DNA of 64,000 nucleotides from Takakia lepidozioides (lineage: Eukaryota > Streptophyta > Takakiopsida > Takakiales > Takakiaceae). The notes under the pieces were generated by a model. It was not told the DNA's origin and did not search any database. It worked only from the letters and a program-made list of their open reading frames with translations. The position numbers and the translations under genes are program-made. Below, one piece after another: positions 45,067 through 57,409 of the stretch. The DNA lies in assembly GCA_030704615.1 (NCBI GenBank), contig CM060734.1, positions 29,282,042 through 29,346,041 on the forward strand, given 5' to 3'. Numbering within the stretch: the first letter of the stretch is position 1; each line of letters starts with the position of its first letter.

Positions 45067-48000
45067 CTAACTCTCTCCAATGTCATCTGGGCGGGGGTGG
45101 TGCTGGAGAAGGGTATATTTGACTTTCGTACTTGGCAGATCTGAGGTCTGATCCCTCTCAAGCATGGGAATATCGGCATCAACCATGGCTTCACTATTAG
45201 CAGTAATAGCCTCCGGAGACATGCTAGGATTTTCCAGTGGACTCCCTTGATCTGCAAAAGGTGCCACTAGCCGGCACGCATTGATTGCTGTAAAAGAAGA
45301 GGAGCAGAACTCTCGCTTCCTCCGCTTCCGCTTTGGTATGGACTCTGAAAAGAGAGGGGGCCTGTCAATTGAAGCGCTGGCAGGAGCCAGGGAGTCACTG
45401 CTTGCGGCACCCTTCCCAACCCACAATTTCGAGCTACCTTTGCCCAATGAAAGTGAGTCCCCGTCAGGGCCTCGCTTGAGGGGAGGAAAGTACCGATGCT
45501 GCCGCTCTTTTGCCTCCATATCCACATGCCGACTCTGATAATGTTCGTCATCTGTCTCCTGCTCATATAATATGATGAATAAAAATATGAAAGAACTAAC
45601 TCAAAGGTGTAAACTGTATTTTACCTTAAGAGCACACTGGCAGAGGAAGGTCGAGAACCTGAGATGCGTTCCAGCGACTTTCTTTTCTGCTGATCTTTCT
45701 CAACACTAAACTGCAAACAAATCTGCCTCCTAAATTATCGACAAACTATACTACCGATTGGCACTCAAGACTGAATGTAATCCAAAACCTACAACAAAAT
45801 TTACCTCACACTACAAATTGGTTTGCAACACCATGACTGACTTGGCCAGCATTCCAATATCAATCCATCCCGGCATCATTTTAAGACCAGATAGAGACTC
45901 CACAGCGATGTCCTTTTAAGTCACCACTTTCTCTGAATGACCTGCAGTTGCTGCTTCCTGCGGTCTGCTTGTGAACTGCCCATATCTTCACAGATGCTGG
46001 AGCAATAAAGCTGGTGTGGTTGACGAGTTGGTTGAAACTGCCTAAACAATGAAGTGGAGAAACATCATTGCTGGTACAGATCCTAAGAAAAACTGGCCTG
46101 TCACTTCATAAAACATTTCAAATGTGAGAGTGTGTCACGAGGAGAGCACTTCCTTCCAAAATCAACAGCCAAAATAGAAGTTCAGTCCCAACCTCATCAC
46201 TGGAGTCTGCATTCCGACTTTGACCTGAGAGAGCCACATTTTCCACTAACCGCCACTGAGGGGTCTCAATGTCCACATGCCGAACTTGTTCAACATACTT
46301 GGCACCCACATTGACAGGCATCACCATGTTGTTTATGTCGTAGTCTGAGGCCCTTCTTCGTACAGGCCCAGATCCTGACACTGGCCTTGTCAGACCCCCA
46401 TTAGAGGACGAGGGGGGCCCTGCAGTGGTGCCACCGGTTGAACCCCTAGGGGATGGCAATGCAAAACTTGAAGAGGCAACTCGCTGCAGAGCTTGAGGTG
46501 CACCCCGTTGTAAGCTATGTGGCAAAGTGGATTTAGGCAGTACAAAGTAAGAAAGATTGCGATGGGGAGCTCCTCTGCTCAACTGATGCTTGGCCTTTTC
46601 CACACGTGCCTGCAGTGCTTCAATTTTCCATAGGACTTGTTCCATTGAATCTTGGCCTCCCACAGACCCATGCGCTGCTACAGGTTGCTCTTCTGCATCC
46701 TCTTCTGGTCTAATTTCAGCATTGGCAACTGTAGGAGACAAACAGTGAACAAAGATCCTCAATGACAACACTTTCAAACATGCAGTTGAAGTTAGTCATA
46801 GATCTTAATAAACTCCAAACATAGAAAAAGTGTTCCTCTACCAATGCTGTTTTCACCCTCATTGAGTACTGAATGTGAATAATGACAAATAAAAAATCTG
46901 TTCACCAGACACACACATCCAGCTCAGAGATAGTTTTCCAAAAAACAGTTGAGGAGTCTGACCCTCAATACATTCAATGTTGTTAAGTGCCCATATACAG
47001 CTCAGAGAGAAAGGCAACACAGACCCTATGAGAACAGTTGTGATAAAAAATGGATTTGTAGTGCAGTAGAGTGAATGATGACAAAACATGAGCACGGTCA
47101 GGGGCGCACAGGTGAGTTGGATTTGCTGATTTTGAAGACTATCAACCTCGCCCTCAACACAGGCATCGTCTGACTCCTGCATCTTCTTCTTGTCTGCACA
47201 AGATACATCAAACAAAGAAGGGGATTACAGCCTGAGATGGTTAAACCTCCAGTCACATATCACAAGACCTCTAAAGACAATAAAAAAGAGGGGCCCTTCA
47301 GCAGTCACAGCACAGATACTTACATTGCACATGCTGAAATAAACTGCACACTTGTGATCAACTAACATGATGTGCAGCAGAGCCCTGGTTACACGCACAC
47401 CGTCGATTTGCTAATGCATGACAAAATTTCACAAAGCAACAATCATCCACTCAGATTTTACCATATCCAGCACCTGTGCTGGAAAAGATAACCTTCAAGT
47501 GATGCCAGTCACTAACTGTCTCCACCCATTCTCAACATAAAGTTTATTGGTGCACTTGAAGTGCCTCAATCCAAGAAGGGATAAGGGTAGAGACAGGTAG
47601 AAGTTTCTTATGAGAATATTACGCTGTCAAATAATTTTAAACATTTACTAAAATTGCAGTAATGTTTATCCTTGAATTAAATAAATCTGCAAGGGAATCA
47701 AATGATCTATTGCTATGTCAAGCAACGAGTTCTCTGCCATAGTGGCACATCAAGAGATGTAACAGGTCCACTGAAGCTCACAGTGGCCAGTAGCAATTGT
47801 GGCTCTAAATCTTGCTGAGAATCTGGCCTACTTGAACTGGGTGTAGACATTAGAATCTCCGTCAGTACCATATCTTGAGAACAGAGGGTGCCTTGCCATA
47901 AAAGCATCCAAATCCACGGCGACCTCAACCTTTCTTCGTCGCCTACGGCGCAGGATCCGATGCTTTCTAGGCATTTGCCTGAGAGGTACTGTTCGAGCTG

Positions 48001-50765
48001 CTGATCCCTCTGTGTCCTCCGGCTCCAGCTTCCAGGTCTTTCTAGCCATGATGTCCTCCAAAATCTTGTCATATTTGTCAGATTGTGACTGGAGCTCCTT
48101 CATTCGCAACTCTAGCCAGCGACACCTCCATTCAATCCCTCGTCTATAGGTCTTCCAGTCCACATTCAACGCCTTCTTACTCCTGGTTGAAGAGAAGATT
48201 AGTATAATTCACAATGCATGCATAATCCAGGATTCACATTACAAGACATCAGAGGAATGTTGTGATTGTAATTTGAAATCAAGACATGTGGAATTGACAA
48301 GTACCAACATTTTCATCACCTAAACATCATTCTGCAAGTATTTATGAGCCTTGACAATCAATCATTAGCCAATCACAAATTACTGGCCTGCAGATTGACA
48401 ATAGCCATATCCATCAACACTACCTGTCACTTGTTCCCACAAAATCATCTTCTTGAGGAGCCAATGCTCCATTCCCATCTCGCAAATGGGATGCAATTTC
48501 ACCACCTCTTTGACGTCCATCCACTCCAAGATCACCCTCACTCTCACTGTCAGAGGACTCAAATGAGCTTGAACACTCTGTTGCTTGATCCCCAGAATCG
48601 AGCCGGACATCATCGGAACTGACAGATTCAACAATCTCAACATATGTGTTTTGAAAGAATGGATTGTTCCTGTGAGGCTCTGCCTCCTTTTCTCCATCTG
48701 CAGATTTTCCTCCTACCTCTACCTTTTCTTCCTTTAAACTGGTGTCTTTGAACCTAGCAACAGGTGGAACAATGCACACTGTATCCTCTCCAAGCACACC
48801 CACAGACTCTTCCTGCCCTTCACCTGACGACTTTGAAAGGTAGATTGCATCCCCTTCAATTGATCCCTCTGAGCATCCATCGACTTGTATCAAGGGTGGG
48901 TTTCTTTCAACTGGGCCAGCAACAACACCTTCCACAGCAGTTTTCACAACCTTGCCTTCTGAAAGGCTGGCTTGCTGTTCAGCAGAACCATGCCCAGCAC
49001 CACCTCCTCCTTCACTTGGTGCCTCCCTCTTCAGATTTGCAACTGCAATCTCCTCTGTGGCTCTGGTTATGCCCACCAGAGTATCCCCTACTCCAGCATA
49101 CTGCTCTAAGTGCTTCTTGCCTTGCCGAAGAAGATTGCTCGCAGCGCTCCATATTTTGGATCGCTTTTGATTGTACTTCATGGCATTGTAACATATTCGC
49201 TCGAAGTCTTCCTGTAGAACAAGAACATTACAAGGATTGCAAGGAAATTTGAGATCCAAATCAAGGATATGGAAAGAATGCCTGATAAACTATTTCTGTC
49301 AAGTCAGGACGACTTGTGCCAACTTGACCTGCCAAGTTTCTCTAGCAGCTGTCTTCCACTTGAATGCCCTGCCAGATATTACACTTGACCAATAAGCCGG
49401 CAGGGCATTCAAGTGGAAGACAGCTGCTAGAGAAACTTGACAGTTGTCTCTCACTAATGCTTCGCACCTGGGGTTGGCTTCGGGAAAGAAACCACATCTA
49501 GCCAGACTGACAACAATGATATCGTTATAATCAACGCAAGAGACTCAAGAACCTTTTGCTCAAGTTCGAAGAAGATAAGCCGAAAAGCAAATCTAAGAAA
49601 AACTTTGTGAGATGGTTGCTTTGGGAATACCACAAACATCCGCCATGATTGGTACTGTTGGGCGAAGATCTTCTGTTGCATCATTGCAAAGCACATTGGT
49701 GTTTTAATAATCTTGGAGTAATTGGGAGCAAACGAGTCATCCACCGGGTCCACAGAAATTCCATTTGCATCGAGACTGCTCCAACCACACAACAGCAAAT
49801 TATTCACAGAAAGTATTCATGCCGGTTACATAGCTGAATCTAGCCTTCTGTTTGGTTCCTAAGCAAAATCAACATAAGACAGACTGGGAAAGCCTAGGGA
49901 CTAACATGGACCCCTGATAATGTACAAGGAGTAACATCAAGAACCAAGGTAACCCCCTTCTGTGGAGGGCGACTGGTACCTTATGTGAAACAAGAGTCAC
50001 AATCATCAAGAAAACACTTGCACAGAAAAAAATGTGCACCAGAATTATGAGCACTCTACATTTACCCTATCGCAAGTCTGGCCCAAGGAAGATCAACGAA
50101 TAATCAAGACTGCTGAATGTTATCCACTGCAGAAAAATTCAAAATATGACATCTCCTTTTGACTCATGACCTTTGACCATCAACAATGTGCCATGAAGCC
50201 TGAAAAATGTAGGGCAGTCAACAAAATGTGAGCAAGAACTATGAGGTTTCAAGTGGTGTCATTCCCACAACCTTCCACGTGGTTAGTCTTGGAAGTATTG
50301 CTTGGTTTGATTCCCTAGCAAATTTGCACAAGCAAACAGATGATTGTGCAAGAACTGCTGGGCGAAGTCCAAAGACACAAGAATACTTCATCAATTCAAG
50401 GGAAATGAAGAGAGTCATACTGTAAGTACTATTGCGGTAAATCAATCCTTCTGAATAGGTTCCTTTCAGTCCAAAGTTACCTTATAAGAAATTCCAGAAT
50501 ACCAACCAGGCCTACTTCTCTCTGCGTGAGAGAGTCCTTTTCGGTCGCCCGCATCTCATTTTCATTTCCAACATGGCTCTTGCTGTTCACTCCCTCGTAA
50601 GCTCCACTTGCTAAGCTGCCATTGTCATCCAACTGGTCGTGCTCACCATTCTTCTTTCCCCCTCCACTCGACTGCTCAAAGCCTGCCTTCCCTATCTTCG
50701 CTACTAACAAATGAGCCAGCACTTTCAGAGTAGTTTCTCCTGTTCAGACCCAGAGTCATTTGCAG
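45067..50765 (-). CDS. Bromodomain protein gene (BRD7/9-like bromodomain, plant architecture), multi-exon
   Basis: Probable exons, right to left: about 50722-50500, 49775-49631, 49211-48423, 48182-47832, about 47193-47147, 46728-46193, 45710-45625 and 45558-45067. The bromodomain is split by an intron: DPVDDSFAPNYSKIIKTPM, then EDFERICYNAMKYN, with the acetyl-lysine-binding Asn in KYN. It most resembles BRD7/9 types. Next come acidic Ser-rich sequence, WKTYRRGIEWRCRWLELRMK, EQVLWKIEALQARVEK (coiled coil), SDYDINNMVMP and PKRKRRKRE (likely nuclear signal). This domain order is that of uncharacterised plant nuclear proteins. Role: chromatin reader, inferred. Borders at 49631/49211 and 48423/48182 keep phase. 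Junctions around 47.8-46.7 and 45.6 kb do not join in phase by my reading, so small exons may be missed. The first exon is uncertain. Confidence 0.75.
49329..49443. repeat. Long hairpin, 45-bp arms, in a bromodomain-gene intron
   Basis: 49329-49373 pairs with 49399-49443 with a single mismatch (49332/49440) and a 25-base loop. It lies within the intron between 49631 and 49211. Near-perfect arms suggest a recent foldback element or inverted duplication; its RNA could also be a Dicer substrate. Confidence 0.9.
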
Positions 50766-52479
50766 ACTGGGTGTGAAATATGTACCCAGGCATAAGTCTT
50801 GTTTCACTCTACTTGATGGTTGAAACTTCAATGCTTAGCTTTCAAACAGTTTATCATCGGCCATCACATCCGATGCCTGACCAAAGGTACTGCCACGAAA
50901 GCCTGCTACCCAAGAGCCGCCACCCTGTAGTAAATTCAACAACTCATCCACGACGCCTAAATACTTCTACTTCCAACGGCACAACACCACGACTCAAAAT
51001 ACAACAATGATAACAGAACAAAGAAGCCCAAAACAAACTAAACGACACAATCCCACAAAAGTGGGCCAAAACAGATATCCTCATCAGTCATTTCCCTGGA
51101 AGCGACGCCGTACTTCTCTTCCGGATACACTGATACACAACTTACCTGTACCAGTCGGCCAGATTTGTATGCAAAAAATAATCGCTGTCTCAAACGCCTT
51201 TGCACGGTTGAAGGCACTTGCCATGCCGAGCCCTCCCACCTCCGCCTTCTTCCCAGCACACCCGTGACGCTCAGGCGGTGGCACGCATAAACTTCTTCCC
51301 CAAGTCTTTCGATTTCTGATCCTCGCAAGCCTCGTTCCATTGCAGGCTGGTGCGAGAAGAAAGACGACCCCAGCACCCCCATGACACCATCCCCATTCAA
51401 CCCGCGCATCATGTCTCCATCATGCGTGCATGCAAGTGGGAAAAAGGAAAAAAAACGTGCATGCATGTATGTGTGCCACCCGCGCCTTGCATCGCACCCC
51501 TACGCCTACAATAAAAAAAACGACAAAGTTCAGAAGCTCAAGAATGGACGTGGCATCCCTCCATGGCCATACAAGGCACGCATGCATGCATCCTGAAAAT
51601 GGGCAACCTGCTTCTTTCAATAGCAACGTCACTGCTGCTTTTTCTTTATATATTTTATTTTACTGGCTCTCTTGTAGAAAGAGACTAATGGAATACTATT
51701 TGGACGGTGAGGGGCACAGTGTCTCAGTGTCCGTCACCATTAACGGCGACTGACTCCGTGAGCCGTCTCCGTGAATGTGGCACAACTACCAAGTAATGCC
51801 AAAAATAATTTACATGTAACTTATAGATTTCAAAGCAAGATTTTCTCCTGCCCAGGTACATGAGAATTTCTGTCCAAAGGGAACATGAGGAAAATAAAAC
51901 GGTTGCATTTGCAAACTTTGCATCAAGGTGCAGATGCAGAGCGCGTAGACTCTTGCATTCCCTATGAATCGACAGCTACAAGGAATCTGCGGGTAGATGT
52001 TCTTCATACTAGCTCTATGTTTCCCAGACCGCACACCAATCACCAGTCTGGGAAACAGAGCGTTAATTTGAAGAACATTGCTTCATGCATGAAAGTTCTG
52101 AGGAAGAGAGGTCATGCTGCCAAGCTAGGGCAGAACCTCATCAAGCACAGGAGGGAAGAAGAGGACGATGAGCACCTGATGAGACTGGAAGATGAGGGCA
52201 TGATCAAAGCTGGATATGGAAACTTCTAGGTTGGGAGAAACAGAGATGATAAAAGTAAAAGAGGCTTTTGATCAATGCTCCTCGTCGCCGTTACCTATCT
52301 CAAAAACGGCAAGGAAGGGCGTGATCTCACAGCAAGCTGAAGCAGAGAAGAACTCTCTGTCTAAGGATGATGATAAAATTGTCCATGACAACCTGGAGAT
52401 GCGAAAGGGAGGACTGAACTGTGTAGTCGCCCAGGTGCACCCAAAGAGGGCTGAAGCTGACCCACAAGCTTAGATCAAC
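50766..52479. other. Upstream of the bromodomain gene, no gene recognised
   Basis: Contains a CATGCATG-rich stretch (51425-51600). A minus-strand frame at 51038-51466 could include a 5' exon, but no domain supports this. A plus-strand frame near 52060-52229 (KVLRKRGHAAKL, HRREEEDDEHL) looks protein-like but is isolated. TTTCCCAGAC/GTCTGGGAAA form a small inverted repeat at 52018-52051. Confidence 0.4.
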
Positions 52480-52682
52480 AGTCAGTAGCTCAGTTGGATA
52501 GTGTACTGAGTGCCACCCAGAGGATTCTGGGATCAAATCCTCCTATCTTGACGGGTGTGGTATGTTCTTCTCCCCCTTCCGTGGGCAGGTCCCATTTGGA
52601 TGCCTTTATGGCGAGGCTATTGTGAAAGAGGTTATTTTCTCCTCTCACTATTAAGCGGACCTGATTATTATTATTATTTTTT
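52480..52682 (+). mobile_element. tRNA-derived SINE
   Basis: The head has an A box TAGCTCAGTTGGATAGTG (52485-52502) and a B box GGATCAAATCC (52530-52540), i.e. an internal RNA polymerase III promoter. An unrelated body (TTCTCCCCCTTCCGTGGG) follows, and a 3' tail of ATT repeats (52664-52677). The combination is diagnostic of a SINE. It abuts the LINE tail that follows, tail to tail. Confidence 0.8.
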
Positions 52683-52860
52683 ATTTTTATTTTTTGAAAA
52701 CAGGGGACAATGACCCTGATGGAAACTTTATTTGGAGTTATTTCGGGGGAAAAAAATTAAAACCCCTATTACACCATGAAGCACACACACCGTAATCAGT
52801 GAACAATGGAACCTAACCCCTTGAAAAGGGAGGAAGACCTTACCAAGACTGAGTCCCAAA
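52683..52860 (-). mobile_element. LINE 3' end
   Basis: On minus, AGGGTCATTGTCCCCTG is followed by an A-rich tail (52678-52697). This matches the tail of the 39.1-42.0 kb LINE (GGGTCACCGTCCCC then poly-A), so both belong to related LINE families. Only the end is preserved here. Confidence 0.65.
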
Positions 52861-53195
52861 TTTCTGTAGGACTTCTAAAAGAACATCTACGCTTTTAATC
52901 TTGTATGATGGGCTAGATTAAAATATGAAAGGCTTAGAGTCTTGCCATTAAACATTGACTTTGGCCAAATCGAGTTATCTATAATGAAGCCACGAGGCTT
53001 TTGTAGAATCGCGGAGGTATTTCCAATTTGTGTCACGATCGAACTCGGGGGATGTGGTGGAGGGTGGCATGGAGAGCTTGCCAAGGGGATGGTGGCAACT
53101 CGGTCCAGGTGTAGAGGTTTGTGGACGCACTGTTGCAGATGAGGCCCTGGTTGCCCCATGAGGCTTGGAAGGCAACGTAGATTGCGATAGCGTTT

Positions 53196-53440
53196 TGTGG
53201 GTTGCGCTTGATGTTTGCACAAAGTTTCCCGCCTCCCTCAAGCGGGTCAAAATTAAATCTTGGCTGGCCCCTTTTTTGCAGAAAGATTCTATAATATTCC
53301 TTCAGGAGCATAAGCTAACCCAGGACAAAATTAACTCACTGACAGACCATCTCTGGCCATTAGCTTCCACTACAACAGATCCCGGCTTTAACGTCTGCCA
53401 CATTTGCCCAGTCGTAGCATATATGTCTACAAAATGCAAG
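53196..53440 (+). pseudogene. LINE endonuclease N-terminal fragment
   Basis: RVKIKSWLAPFLQKDSIIFL and LQEHKLTQDKI match the start of the AP-type endonuclease of plant L1 LINEs (the E of LQEHK is catalytic in the family). The sequence stops near 53440. It points opposite to the LINE tail 350 bp to its left. Confidence 0.65.
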
Positions 53441-53769
53441 GGGGCGTCCTGGTTGCCATTTATGACCACCAGAAGTCGTATATGCCACCTTGTACGTCCG
53501 CCACGTCAGGATCTGCGGTCAAACACGTTTGACCAGATAGGGGAAGATGGTAGATACGACTAGGAGTCATGGCCAAAACTGCAACATGATGACGTGAGCA
53601 TGGGAATGTATGACTGTCAATATTCACGACTGCACGTGACGATTGTCGGTTGCCCAAGGAGTGTCTACGTGGACGATGCCAACATAAATGGATGAAACAG
53701 ATGCAGGATGTGATTGCAAATGACGACATGTCAACATATCATTGCTCGCGGGCACTAAGCCACACCCTG

Positions 53770-54290
53770 TGAATGAAGGAATGAATGGATGAATGAATGA
53801 TTAAAATGAATTAGGATGAGTGAACTAGGATGAATTAGGATAAATGTGCTTGAATTTAGGGTTGCTAGGTCGCAGTGTTAAGTATGAGGATAATAAGTAG
53901 TAAAAACATTTAACTACTGTTTCACTGATCCAGCAGATTAAGAGTAAACTAATCGACTGTTGGTTAAGGTTAGTGAAACAAAACGACTGTATTATCTCAA
54001 CGAATGATACACAAACGCCTTGCTGGCAACTATTGGATGAACATATCAAACATAACTTTTGTGCACTGGATGAACGTATGAACGAATGATACAACAAACG
54101 CCTTATTGGCAACTATTGGATGAACATGAGAACAAATAATAATGCAAACGCTGAGCTGGCAGTAATGGATGAACTGACAGTGAAACTCATTTAAGGATTC
54201 ATTTTGGATGAATGGATGAAATTAAAATGGCCAAAAAATGGAAAAAACAAAATCCATCCATCTATCGCTACATTCATCCATCCAGTCATG
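53770..54290. repeat. GAATGAATGGAT-rich region with about 75-80-bp duplications
   Basis: Short GGATGAAT-type repeats are combined with two or three diverged copies of GAATGATACA...GCAACTATTGGATGAAC (about 54003, 54084 and a remnant at about 54135). No gene. Confidence 0.7.
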
Positions 54291-54346
54291 AGTAGAGGGG
54301 ATTTACCGTTTTTTTTTTCCTCCCATGCCATCTGTTTGTTTTCTTT

Positions 54347-54510
54347 GTGTCGAGTTTGATCGTGAGAGACGACAAACAGGACGAAGTTGTGTTTGCTTTC
54401 TTATAGTGTCGAGTCTGATCATGAGAGACGTCGATCAGGGCGAAGCTATGTTTGTTTTGTTTTAGTGTCGAGTCTGATCATGAGAGACGACGAGCGGAGC
54501 TGGTGGGATA
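54347..54510. repeat. 59-bp tandem repeat, about 2.7 units
   Basis: GTGTCGAGT starts at 54347, 54406 and 54465, each followed by TGATC and GTGAGAGACG. It directly precedes the SEC13-like piece. Confidence 0.85.
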
Positions 54511-54521
54511 GGGGGCGGACA

Positions 54522-54645
54522 AGGACTCAAACCCTAGAATCGGGGCATGAAGATGTGGTGCACGATGTGGCCATCGATTACTATGGGAAGCGGCTCGCCA
54601 CCTTCACGATCACGATGGACAACCGCAATCGCAAGGTGTGGCTTT
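54522..54645 (+). pseudogene. SEC13-like 5' fragment
   Basis: ESGHEDVVHDVAIDYYGKRL followed by ATFTI matches the start of plant SEC13 (first WD40 blade, normally HDVQMDYYGKRLATASSD), a COPII coat and nuclear-pore component. After about 35 residues the match is lost and PPR-type sequence begins. It is therefore a captured first exon, not a working SEC13 gene. Confidence 0.7.
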
Positions 54646-54654
54646 TTCTCAATG

Positions 54655-55990
54655 TACGATGTGAAGAAGTTTGTTCATCTTGCAACAAAAAGGCTTAAGC
54701 CAAATGCGCTTGCGACCTATGAGCAAATGATTGAGCAAGGGGTATTGCCCAACAAAGTCATGTTCATTTGCGCTCTCAATGCATGTGCGAGCCTGGCAGC
54801 CCTGGAAAAGGGCAAAGAGGTCCATGCTACGATCGATGTTGGAACATAGTCATATTTGAATCTGAAGAATACTCTCGTTGATATGTATGTCAAGTGTGGG
54901 GTTGCAGCTGGCAGGTGGGGTGATCCCACAGAGGCGAGAACAATGATGAAGGACAAAGGTGTTAGAAAGGAGGCAGGGCACAGCTGCATTGAGGTTGACA
55001 ATCGGGTGCATAAGTTTACTGTATGAATCGAGTGAATCTGATGTAAAGAGAAGGTGTGAAGGCAGATAAGGTCATTTTCTTGTGCATCTTGAATGCATGT
55101 TCCAGCCCATTGTTGATAGAGCAAGGCAAGTAGCTCCATGAGGGCATCATTAGAGCTGGATTTCAATCAAATGTCAGTATGGGGAATGCCCTCGTCAGCA
55201 TGTATTGCAAATGCGGGGGTGTGGAAGATACACGGGAAGTGTTTGCAAAATTGCCCAAGCGCGATGTGATCTCATGGAATTGGATGATAGCTGGATTAGC
55301 TCAGACAGATCACGCACAAGAGGCACTTGAACTATTGACAGTGAACCAAAAGGATTCTACTGAGAAAATTCGCCCTTTACATACCAGAGTGGCTGAGCCT
55401 GAACAGGAACTACAAACCCTACATGTGATGATAGTTGGACTCGGCAAGACTGCCCAGTCTACTGAGGAGAGGGCAGCTCCTCATGTGGGTAGTGCAACTA
55501 TAGTTAATGCCAGAATTTTGGTGCTTCAAGGACTGCCCCAATCACACCTGAAAGCTGCTGGAGAACAACTTGATCTTTTGGTGGCTGACTTAACTGAGTT
55601 CAAACAGGAATAATGCAATTCACAGCAGCAGGTAGCAGAGCTGGTCATGGGCAAAGAGGTGCATGGGGATATCATCAAAGCTGGAATTGTACCAAACGTC
55701 ATTCTAAACACTACCCTGGCAGCTCTGGAAAAGGGGAAAGAGGTCCATGGCGACATCTTCACAGCTGGAATTGTACCAGATTTCATTTTGAACAACACCT
55801 TGGTGGACATGTTTGCAAAATGTGGGTGCATCTAAGATGCAAAGGGAGTGTTCAACACTATGGCTGAACAAGATGTGGCGTCGTGCAAGCCTGGCAGCCC
55901 TAGAGAAGGGCAAAGAGGTGCATGGGGATATCGTCAAAGCTGGAAAGTACCAAATGTCATTCTAAACACTGCCATGGCAGCTCATTCACT
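54655..55990 (+). pseudogene. PPR protein fragments (PLS type), scrambled
   Basis: Pentatricopeptide pieces in several frames: TYEQMIEQGVLPNKVMF, ALNACASLAALEKGKEVHA, a C-terminal E-type piece (AGHSCIEVDNRVHKFTV), then MGNALVSMYCKCGGVEDT with RDVISWNWMIAGLAQ. A Gln/Glu-rich coiled segment ends this frame at 55613. More GKEVHGDIIKAGIVPNV copies follow at 55640-55960. PPR proteins bind organelle RNA; PLS arrays are a plant expansion. Order and duplication (an E-type end before internal repeats) show a decayed mosaic with stops. Confidence 0.8.
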
Positions 55991-56587
55991 ACCCACTTTG
56001 GATTGGTAGCTAGCATGCACAGGCAGCCTGTTGCTAACCAGTGCTTGTTTGGGATATTATCTATTGTCCAGTCTTAGCTTCTTTGCTGTTGGTTTGCCCT
56101 TTGAAACCGGAGTCAAATTAGCAGTTTTAAAATCTGAAATAGCATATCTACCAGGGAATAACTTCGTCCCAAATGGCCATTTTCTCTTTACTCAGTTCAA
56201 CAATTTAACCATCTGGAGATGATATGAAGTGGCAGTACCTGGACAACCCAGAGGGCAAGCCATCCCTTCCAATAATTGCAGACGTATGTGCAGCACCAAA
56301 GTTTATATTGATTAGGGAAACGCCTTTGACTTCCCACAGGTCAAGTTGCATGGATAGTTTGTCAATGAGGTGAGAGTCATAGTCTGTTCAAGTGTCAGTT
56401 CACATTCCATCGATAGGAAGATCATGTCTGCCATGAATAGTCTTTCATTGGAATCCACAAAGGGCAATTCAGATATGATCTGCAGTATGCCACTGTGCTA
56501 TGTCAACTGGAAGCCACAGCAACACCGGCACAATTGATATGCACTGCTAATCAAGGCACCTTCTTCAACATGTTTCACCTTGTTTTA

Positions 56588-56740
56588 CGGCCCTAGATTT
56601 TTATGTTGACTTCTGCAAGTTAGCTGGTTGAGTGAACCTTTGATAGTTTGGAGTGACTTTGACATGATACTGCCAATGTGACAACAGGAAAGTATCCAAA
56701 AACAGGTAACAGAGATGAGGAGAAGTTGTGGAATGAATAC
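56588..56740. repeat. About 150-bp direct repeat, first copy
   Basis: Near-identical to 59790-59940, from TTATGTTGACTTCTGCAAG to GAAGTTGTGGAATGAA. Both copies end inside the OSB-like motif. The second copy is fused to the truncated transposase of copy D. Confidence 0.85.
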
Positions 56741-56880
56741 TTTTCTGACCCCAGTCAACGGTGGGACAACCAAGGCAAAAAGGTGTATGCCCGTCAATTA
56801 CCAGATGTCATTCTGAATACTGCCCTAGTGGACATGTATGCCAAATGCGGGTGCATCGAGGATGTAAAGGAGTGTTCAAC
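56688..56880 (+). pseudogene. Chimera of OSB-like motif and PPR
   Basis: After a likely AG acceptor (ACAACAG at 56686) the frame reads GNRDEEKLWNEYFSDPSQRW, similar to the tryptophan-rich motif of plant organellar single-stranded DNA-binding (OSB) proteins (LWxxFFxxPxxWWD). It then switches to LPDVILNTALVDMYAKCGC, a PPR repeat. Two host families are fused in one short frame. Confidence 0.5.
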
Positions 56881-57099
56881 ACTATGGCTGAATGAGATGT
56901 GGTGTCGTGGAATGCGATGTTTGCAGCCACCGCGCTACCTGTCACAAGACAACTCCCAAACCTCCAGTCCTTGACTGCCAGAATGGGGTAAGGGTTCCCT
57001 ACCTGCAATTTTCCATTTTGCACACATCAAGTTTGCTTAGACATTCTTAGCGATGTTAGCGATGTTAGTTTGTTTCACATATGTCAATGTTGTTGTTGT

Positions 57100-57400
57100 T
57101 ATATTGCCTGAAAGCTTGCTCATGTATCTTCTGCCGTTTTCGGGCTGGATGGCAGTTGAAGATGGGTGACCAAGTCCGGCCAAGCCAGTGTATGCATCTT
57201 CTGCTCAGGCATTTGGAAGTCTACTAAGACTTTGCAGCTTTGTGCATTTATGTAGCAGAGGATTAGATTATGGAACGGATCTCTGAACATTATGTCATGT
57301 TGTATTTGAATCGATGTTCCAATTTCAAATGTGTTTTCATGTTTCAATGGTGTTTTCGTATGCTTTCAATGCTACGGTCATGTACACGACTACCTCCCAT
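57100..57400. other. Gene-free stretch
   Basis: No gene recognised after the PPR/OSB mosaic; composition is ordinary and frames are short. Confidence 0.4.
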
Positions 57401-57409
57401 CCACAGAGC

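Noticed and set aside
52480-52555. A functional tRNA gene
   Set aside because: Poor cloverleaf, and the downstream body and ATT tail identify a SINE.
55340-55613. A separate coiled-coil gene after the PPR piece
   Set aside because: It shares one frame with PPR sequence and ends without domain or splice support; better seen as part of the mosaic.
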